Below, piece by piece: positions 56,574 to 64,000 of a stretch of DNA of 64,000 nucleotides; position 1 is the stretch's first letter, and the number at the start of each line of letters is the position of its first letter. The position numbers and the translations under genes were made by a program. The stretch spans positions 41,137,366 through 41,201,365 of the forward strand of contig CAIIXF020000001.1 of the NCBI GenBank assembly GCA_903813345.2, written 5' to 3'. The stretch comes from Owenia fusiformis. Taxonomy: Eukaryota > Annelida > Polychaeta > Sabellida > Oweniidae. The notes beneath the pieces were generated by a model. That model saw nothing but the letters and a program-made list of their open reading frames with translations, searched no databases and was not told the origin of the DNA.

Positions 56574-57699
56574 CCAGTAGAATGATACTAGGCTAATTGT
56601 ATACTTGAATTTAATCGATTGCAGACCTATGATTTAAGAATGAATTTTCAATGATAACACCTAAGATTGTTCAAACCACCAGAAAGCCAAGCCAGGATAT
56701 ATCATACATTATTTGTCTAAGCTAGAAAACTAATATTGGTACAAATATGTTCATAAATAACAAAATAGAAATTATAGGGGTCTTCCAAGGGTACACCTAT
56801 AACTTATCAATTTTAGACATCATATTTCATGAATTTTTAATATTTGAACATGCTAAAAAGCTTAAATCTTCCTAAAACTTAGCTAAAATAAGTTTTATAT
56901 TTTAGATTTATTCTAAAATGCCAAATATATGAACACAGAGGGATAAATGTTAAAGCAATAGGGGTCAGTTATAGTCACACATAAAATCAGTCCCAGCTAA
57001 AATGTCATTTTTTCTTAAATTCACTAATTTTTTTCAAGGCAATTATCAAAGGAATTACTTTTATTCTTGCGGGATTAGTAGACCAGGTATTAAGCCTTTT
57101 ACATGGATTTTTTTAGCATCCATCATTGTCTAATAAAAAAGTTATGACACGAAAAGTAAAAAATGGGTCATAAATTTGCCCCCTGGGGTACATACTTTTT
57201 GCTTTTATTCAAATTTCTTAAGTGTAATCCATATCATTCATACTTTAAATGTTTATTTTATACAATGTCCATGTATTTCACTTACAAAAACCATAAAATC
57301 AAAGTTATTTTAGGTTGACGAATTTTTTCCCCCTGATAGGGGTGAATTTTGGGGGTAGGGGGACTAACATGGTATTTTAAGGGTTAAATAATCATATTTC
57401 AGCTTGCCAACATAGTTTTTTGGATTCAGCATAAAAAGTTACATAAGAAACACTTGTCAGAACACTTTTAACACTAAACGCCTACCACATTTCCTCTAGA
57501 TGAAAATGCACCTTGTCTATAGTCCGTTACACATCCTCGTGTAATACGTCATTGATAGTTATATAGCTGGTTTTCTATGATACATACTTTAACAAGCTCG
57601 TGTCGTAAGATATTTAAAGCTAAAACATGTATGACATTCATTTTCTTCACAAAGCATTTAAGCCAAGCAGTGTAAAAAACCGAACGCCGATTAAGCACC

Positions 57700-57912
57700 G
57701 ACCTCTCACCTCATGGACCCAACTGTGGAGAGTGACTGGTCGGTGGTCGGTGGTCGGTGGTCGGTGGTCGGTCTTTTCCGTAAACCCTTCGGTATAACGC
57801 CTTTCGGTACAATGCGCGTCGGTCGGTACTTTGCGCGTCGGTATAATGGGTTTCGGTATAATGTGCGTCGGTATAATGGGTTTCGGTATAATGCACGGAC
57901 CCCGGACTTCCG
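57700..57912. repeat. GGTCGGTGG and CGGTATAATGGGTTT arrays
   Basis: From 57737 the unit GGTCGGT is repeated several times. After TTTTCCGTAAACCCTTCGG an array of CGGTATAATGGGTTT and CGGTATAATGTGCGT runs to about 57895. This is the inverted partner of 45345-45480 and, in its first part, of 51935-52085. Frames through it are repeat translation. Confidence 0.85.
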
Positions 57913-58750
57913 GTTGATACTTGTTTTTGTTTTGTTCGGTTTAATCATCTAATTTAGACTTCAAATATATAAAAGATATTTTGGGCCCGTATGTTGCGCA
58001 GGTTACGGTTTCGAAATATGTTCCCGGGGATTTGGTTATACCTAAGAAATACATACAGTATTTGTTAGGATAATATCAAAACAATTCCCTCGCTCTTAGG
58101 AAACGCAGACAGTTTCTCAGAGAATCCTGTTTCTGAAGCATGAAACACAGCACTTACAATGAAACAAAAATTCTTACCAAATTCTTCTTCTGGAGGTTCG
58201 GCGATGCTGAAGCGAAGTCATCGTGTCTTCGTTTCCAGTTGATCCCCAGTGTAATGGTAAGCTTTGCCTCGTCTTGCTTTATGATACTAGTATGGTGCCA
58301 TCTTTATGTTTGGAATCAAGCGAAAACATTCAATTAGAGTTTCCAATTACTGGCTCGACAAGGCCTTGTATAATTTATGTTTATTATAATCCGGTGGTGG
58401 TCCTAAACTATTACTTTATCTACTTTCAGTTATTCAGCTGAAAACGCGGAAAATAGGCATATCGAATTCCTTGGGTTCTAGTACCAACAAAATGTTCTAG
58501 AAAAGCAGGCCCAATGTCTTGTGTAAGAACCCCTATTCTTACTATTGCAAATTGATTCTAGCAATACTATCATGAATCTACCTGTTGAGACTCGATGAAC
58601 TTGAGTTCTTAGAGGATTTCAGCAAGGGTGCATTGACTTAACATGGGGATATACACCATTGACCAATCGGGATACCATCTATTCCATACCTACTGAGGTT
58701 CTAGGTACATAACGAGCGGGAATATTATAGTGTATCTATGGTGTTATCGC
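57913..58750. other. Intergenic, no supported gene
   Basis: Short frames only. AGTCATCGTGTCTTCGTTTC near 58216 resembles ATGATGTCTTCGTTTCAGC near 31231 and TTGATTTCTTCGTTTCAGC near 45317, a weak dispersed word. Confidence 0.4.
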
Positions 58751-58756
58751 CAAGAA

Positions 58757-59126
58757 CCGCTGTAAAAGGATAGGTGGTCCTATCAAATTTTGGTCCTACT
58801 CTCTATTGATTTATATGGTGACCTAATTACAATTATTGTCCTTATTATTTATACACAGTCAGGGCCAGTAAGGGCCGTAAGGAAGGGGGACCATAATCCC
58901 CGGGGGACCATAATTTCTTTTACACCGGACCGGGATGGATACACGCTCTATCCATCCCGGTGTAAAAGGGTAGGAGGTCCTATCAAATTATGGTCCTACC
59001 TTCCATTGATTTATATGGTGACCTAAATACAACTCTCCCTTATTATCGTATCCACAATCAAGGCCAGTAAGGGCCTTTAAGAAAGGGGACCATAATCCCC
59101 AGGGGACCATAATTTCTTTCACACCG
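58757..59126. mobile_element. Two head-to-tail MITE units joined by a 13-bp hairpin
   Basis: Two units of about 167 bases (58761-58927 and 58961-59126) each run from GTAAAAGG-TAGG-GGTCCTATCAAAT to GGGACCATAATTTCTTT-ACACCGG, with strong similarity. Between them ACCGGGATGGATA (58929-58941) and its exact complement (58949-58961) form a stem around CACGCTC. A single inverted copy is at 9593-9763. Confidence 0.8.
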
Positions 59127-59499
59127 GCCCGCTCCTGAACAGTGAACTCAAATTACGTTTTACTTAATTTACGAAATAAAGGTTATCAAACTTAAGCTGT
59201 ATATTTTGAATTTGAATATCAACTCATTGATCTACTCCAACAATATATGAGTGTGAAAATCTCATAAACTTAAAAACACCAATCGTTTCGGTTTCATAAT
59301 AACTAGAACAATCAATCAATTACTGAGTATCTGATCTATAGTCGGCCACTGAGTTTCATTAGGCCTACGACTGTAAACTTCAATTATAGGATCAAAAAGC
59401 CTCAGTCTTATCTTTTTTAACAATGACCAGAAAAATGTCATGCACATACTCCCTTAAATGTTACCCTTTGCATTCGTTCGACTTCTCAAAAGAGCTTCG

Positions 59500-60660
59500 T
59501 TTATAATTCTAAATCACTTTCCCGTCCGAGCACTTCCATGAAGTTTGTAAATAGACCGTAGAAAGTTGCATCTAACGTTTGTTCCCTTCGCATAAAGTTT
59601 AAAACCAGTTTGGCAAGAAGAACGCAGTGGCAACTAGTTTGGTGTCATAGCTATATTTTTGCTAAGTCGTTCATAAGCAGTCTTAACCCTACTATCACAC
59701 CAAACTACTTCTCACTACGTTCTCGAAAACGGGCTTCAACTGTGTACGAACAGACTGGGCGTACTTAGAACCGTTTTGGGTCTATTTACAAACTTCATCG
59801 AACGTACTCGAAGGGGTAGGTTCTCTAGAACTTAGAACATGCTCAAAATATTCTCGTGGTCTACAATTAGAACGAGTGACAACGTACTAACGACGAGCTG
59901 GACGTACTTCGAACGGATTCGGAACCGTCGTACTTCAATCCTACTAGGGACGTTTTTACAACGAGTTGTACTGTCTGAGGACGTATTGAGAACGAGGTAG
60001 AACTAATTGCAAACGGGTAAACTGATTAAGAACGTAATCAAAGACTGCTTATGAAAAAATATAGCAAAATAGCAAAAATATAGCTATCACACCAAACAAG
60101 TTGCCACTGCGTTTTTCAAAACTGGTTTTAAATTGTGTGCGAACGGAATGAACGTAGCTGCAACTTTCTAAGGTCTATTTACGAACTTCATGAACGTTCT
60201 CAGACGGGAAGATGTTGTGCAATCGGATATCAATTGCAATACGTGTACACACCAACATAGTGCGATCTGAACGAACTGCAAATGAGGACATATTAAAGAC
60301 TGTTTATGAACGAAGTACATGTAGCTAATTATTGTAGATATATTTCCCGACCACAGCCAGGTTTAGCCCGTATTACGACTTTTTCGTAGGACTGGAAAGA
60401 ACGGTTGAGAACTAGTTTGATGTGATAGGGGGTTAGTACCGGGCTTTGATACGTCTTTGATCAGTTTAAACCAATTTGCAATTAGTTCTACCTCGTTCTC
60501 AATACGATCCAAGCCAGTTCAACTCGTTCTGAAAACGTCCCTCGTAGGACTGAAGTACGACAGTAAGTACCTTGTCACGTGTTCTGATTGCAGAATGTGG
60601 CGACCACCAGAAAATGTTGAGAAAGTTCTAAGTTCCGGAGGACGTAACCGTTCGAGTACA
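59500..60660. mobile_element. CTATCACACCAAAC element copy with flanking inverted fragments
   Basis: The main copy (59686-60432) begins ACCCTACTATCACACCAAAC and ends TAGTTTGATGTGATAGGGGG. It has the 269-base block once and matches 42950-44031 over most of its length. On the left, 59500-59685 is an inverted truncated copy (AAGTTTAAAACCAGTTTGGC, TTTGGTGTCATAGC). On the right, 60433-60660 is another (GTTTAAACCAATTTGCAATT, CTACCTCGTTCTCAATACG). The frame opened at 60457 is a by-product. Confidence 0.75.
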
Positions 60661-60689
60661 TTCTTAAGACGTTTGTACACGCCTAATCA

Positions 60690-61050
60690 TCGACAACGTA
60701 CAGTGACAAAATATACTGTTGTACACTTTAGATGTACGGTGTCACTATTAACCGATTTGAAGCAAGAACTATGATGTAGGTTTGATGAAGGTTTTGAAAA
60801 ATTAATCCGAGGAATTTCATGTTTAATTTCGTGTGTATTCGCTTGGAAAGACTATTAGCTTTCTGATTACGTTAAAAGATTCAGGAGCAGTGCTCGATTT
60901 TTTCGTAGTAAATCTACCCACAAAATTGATCGGTTGGAAAATGTTGGTTTTTCACATTTCTTTGATCATTTTTTCCCATGTTGCATAAGAGTATTTTTAT
61001 GAGAATATGTTTTTTCGAAACTACACAGTTCAGGATGAGTGAAGATTTGA
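60690..61050. repeat. Single arm of the GTACGGTGACGC foldback family
   Basis: ATCGACAACGTACAGTGACA, GATGTACGGTGTCACTATTA, GAAGCAAGAACTATGA, CTTTCTGATTACGTTA, AAATTGATCGGTTGGAAAAT and TATTTTTATGAGAATATG match the left arm of 10208-11662 in order, and the reverse of 34167-37735. The opposite arm is missing. It shows an unoccupied version of the site used by palindrome P2. Confidence 0.7.
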
Positions 61051-61439
61051 TAAATACATGTAATTCTGTATTGGGTATTATTTATTGCAAACTTTTTAGG
61101 GGAGTGTTACTGAAACAAATAGCTGGATATGAAACAGTTCTTACAGGTATTAACTGGGAAGTTATTTGTGTTATTGTTAATTAAAGGTAATTCATCAATT
61201 TTTCATTAGTTCGACCTTCAACAACAAGTCTTACAGAAGAAGACAAATTGTGTTTATATCACAAAGAACACAATGAGCAACATGATGGAAACACTAAAGC
61301 ATTTTAAATAAGCAATGAAAACAAATATGATCAATACACAAAAGTACCTTACAGAAATCACTCTTCATAAGCAACAACTTAATGTTTTAAATGATCCAAA
61401 GGCAAAATGAAGATTGAACCATGATGAATATTGAGCACA
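61051..61439. other. Intergenic, no supported gene
   Basis: AT-rich DNA without recognised features. Confidence 0.4.
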
Positions 61440-62511
61440 TACGGGTGTTACGCGGTAAACACGATACAAAAATATGTCATATTCCGCAACGAATATGGCA
61501 TATTTACTTGCGGTGTATGACAGATTCACCTGCGGTATATGGCATACAAACTAACCAATGAGAACGTGATACGGAAGTACGCAATAGACTAGATGCGAAT
61601 AGAAATAATCTCGATTTACGTCATTAAATATTGAAAATTCAGTCAAAGTGATGTCATATTTGAAATCTACATGTAAAAGTACATCTAGTAAAATGGTTTC
61701 GAAAATTGTTTATCAACTTTGAAAATTTAATTTTTTTTGAAAATGTGACTTCTAGCTCGGGTTGATTCCTCATAGACCCCATGTTATAAAATCACAAAAA
61801 GTGAAATATCTTTTCTTGTATTGTACAGATAACATTTTCTTTTACTGGACATATTTTAATTTGCATAACAATTAGATACATAAGGGTTATATAAAAATTG
61901 AACCACTATAACAGATGTAATTTAAGTTAAAGGGAACTTTCTACTATACCCGCCATGTTATCTGACCCGAACGAGCCACCTGGTGGCGAAACTGGTAACT
62001 ACTTACTCGCATCTGCGTTATTGTCAATTGCATCGGTTGAACGCAATAGTAAAACGTTATTAATTATTGTAATGATTACTGAATCAACAGTACTGTGTAT
62101 CAAATATATTAACTTAGCAGAAGTATCAGTCACCAATCTCGCGTAATAAACTTACTCAATTAATCCAGGATTCATATATTAGTACTCGACGCACTAACTA
62201 TAATGGTAATACAGCGTAGTTTTACATTTAGAGTCGATTCTCGCAACCAATCAAATCAAGGCTTTCTGTATCACGTTTTCACCTGCGGTATATGTCATAT
62301 TCACCTGCGGCATATTCCGCAAGTGAGTATGACATATTCCGCAGGTGAGTATCGGGTATTCACTGAAATCAATGTATCGCATATTCACTGCGGAATATCG
62401 CATACTCACCTGCGGAATATGCCATATACCGCAGGTGAGTATGGCATATTCACCCGTATCACAAATACCGCGCAACCATGAATGTATGCCATATACCGCG
62501 TAACAACGGGA
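61440..62511. mobile_element. TIR element with palindromic CACCTGCGG array
   Basis: The left end CGGGTGTTACGCGGTAAAC is mirrored by ATACCGCGTAACAACGG on the right. Near both ends are words of about 20 bases built on CACCTGCGGTATATGCCATAT and its complement, few at the left (61470-61555) and about eight half-units at the right (62278-62500). CCAATGAGAACGTGATACGG on the left is mirrored by TATCACGTTTTC and CCAATC on the right. The interior is AT-rich. Open frames through the array on both strands are repeat translation. Confidence 0.75.
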
Positions 62512-64000
62512 TCCTCCGTTAAAAGTTTAGAAGTACAATCTCAAATGGATACTCTTAATTTGATCAGTTAGGTGTCGTATAAAAATGCCATGCAACATGT
62601 AAGTCCTAAATTACATTCGTAGTTTATCCACTTCAGCAACATGCAAATGACGAAATCTCACATCACATGAAACAGTTCCGCTCTGAGATTCGTTCGTTTT
62701 CTTTTGTCCAGTAGCCTATATATTGAGCCTATTTGTATTGCAAAACCTTATGGCAGCGTTTTTAAAAGTAAATATGTCACCTTATATTGGATTCCGACGG
62801 GATACGAATGTAATGAAGTGTAGTTATATATGAAATAATATATTTGGATTGGTGAGTTGAATATGTGTGAATATAAAGTATAGGGTAGGGACTCGATAGC
62901 AACCTGATAGCAACCCATGAGAGATATAAATACGCAGATTATCAGTTAATGTGATTATACATTTACATTGATAATTATATATTAACAAAAATACGATTAG
63001 ATATTAGAGTAATAACCCTTATTTCATAAGGATCACGATGTATTTCACCATGAATATTCGTCATGATGTCATACAGGATGACCAATTGCTCGAATTTAAA
63101 CTTAACTGACTCGCTTCTTAAAAAAATTGTGTGAATTCACCATCAGAAAGGTTTGACATCTCCAATTAGGCTACCATTAACATGAAATGTCACAATAATT
63201 ATTCCTCAAAAACTTTTACTCTTGTACCTGGTATGAACTTGGCGTAAATCTGAATATAATAACACTTGAATTATAAAATAAAATTGTGAATGGAGTAGCT
63301 CTAGCCTTGTTAGCTATTTCTTCTTATTGATTGAGAATTAACAGTTTTTTTTGATTTAACGGTTATTTTTGTTTTGGCTTTAATTACAAGATAGGGGCCT
63401 TGATGTCAAAATCTGGCGTGATCTCTTTCCCAAGTATTTTTCCGCAATCTGGGTACTTATGTTTGAATTTTCACCTTTGTGATATACCATCATGACCATG
63501 GATCATTTTGTGCCATAAAAGATAAAAAAAATAAAATTGAGAAAAGTTGCTGTTTGTTCTTTAAGTGGGTAAGTTTACATATACTTCTTATTCTTAACGT
63601 TGACTTTTTTGTACGTCAATACACCCAAACCTCGTGGGCTTTTATTTTCAAAAGGGTTAATGTTAGAATGGTTACTTCTAATCAGTGCTAGATACCATGG
63701 ACAGTTTTTAAAAATTTTAACACTAAAATTAGGATTAGTTTGGGGTTTTAAAGCTAAAGAGTCAGGTTTGAACCGCTGACTATGTTGGACAAATTGTGTA
63801 ACAGAAAAATTATGACCCCTTTAGGTACTTTGTAGGTGAAATTGCACCGAACTGGGAAATACAATTAGCTGAATTCAAAGACAATTCCAATTGCCTATAA
63901 AGGGACCCAAACCTATACTGTTCTTTGTCTAGAAAAAGAACATTTTGCTCAACCGTGGACTCGACTGGGAGAAGTAAGGATTATGTACACGTACTCTGCC
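62512..64000. other. Intergenic, no supported gene
   Basis: No exon, repeat array or element end was recognised. The small open frame at 63479-63691 has no family resemblance. Confidence 0.5.

Larger units (their letters stand above)
52721..57492. mobile_element. 4.8-kb long-TIR element carrying transposon-type ORF remains
   Basis: The outer ends AAATGTGGTAGGCGTTTAGT and ACTAAACGCCTACCACATTT are exact complements. The arms stay near-identical over the first 900 bases and continue, with gaps, to about 54550 on the left and 55480 on the right. The left arm has an extra stretch (about 53976-54248) and the right arm an inserted MITE (56033-56573). The loop and inner arms hold pieces of one protein family on the - strand. 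The element is broken as a coding unit, with several interruptions. Its superfamily is unknown to me; its own transposition gene may be what the pieces represent. Confidence 0.75.

Noticed and set aside
62278-62500. CRISPR-like or coding interpretation of the CACCTGCGG array
   Set aside because: The repeats alternate in orientation without unique spacers, and the frames on both strands are repeat translation.

Overview
This is a non-coding-rich, visibly AT-rich piece of an animal nuclear genome. Spliced genes with GT/AG introns, a nicotinic-type receptor subunit with metazoan exon lengths, a uridine phosphorylase, LINEs, a tRNA-derived SINE and many terminal-inverted-repeat (TIR) elements point to an invertebrate. 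The abundance of long foldback elements, a decayed TTAGGG-like array and the recurrent words TAGGCCTA and TACATGTAC suggest a deuterostome, perhaps an echinoderm or hemichordate. That placement is inference; nothing in the window proves the species.

Host genes are few. (1) The last two coding exons of a uridine phosphorylase lie on the + strand at 868-1591. (2) A cys-loop ligand-gated channel subunit (nicotinic acetylcholine receptor type, non-alpha) lies on the - strand from 12261 down to 6391. I could place six exons, including 45-bp and 110-bp exons; the signal-peptide exon was not found. (3) A single-exon, divergent seven-transmembrane receptor lies on the - strand at 25246-26805. One further weak exon candidate is at 39109-39386. 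The host genes do not form a pathway; they are neighbours in repeat-rich DNA.

Most of the rest is mobile DNA in layers. At least six foldback or long-TIR elements occur: 10208-11662, 13089-19377, 34308-36659, 39659-44074, 52721-57492 and 61440-62511. Two 0.75-0.85 kb near-perfect palindromes (35082-35932 and 36795-37548) sit inside another element. A family with TIR CAGGCCCGTAG and 5-bp target duplications has four copies (4385, 19763, 20951, 50879). Other TIR elements use TA or TTAA targets. LINE remains of at least two clades are present: a young L2/CR1-group insertion (14483-16613, open frame, 13-bp target duplication), an L1/Tx1-like fragment (28525-30221), a decayed CR1-like tandem pair (31330-32340) and a short 3' fragment (46171-46700). 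A tRNA-derived SINE lies at 50115-50484.

Satellite-like material includes 15-bp, 30-bp, ~162-bp, ~190-bp and ~540-bp tandem arrays and a decayed CCCTAA array. I saw no retrovirus-like, LTR or Polinton element. The most informative part is the insertion stratigraphy: several nested insertions can be checked against unoccupied sites in related copies inside this same window.
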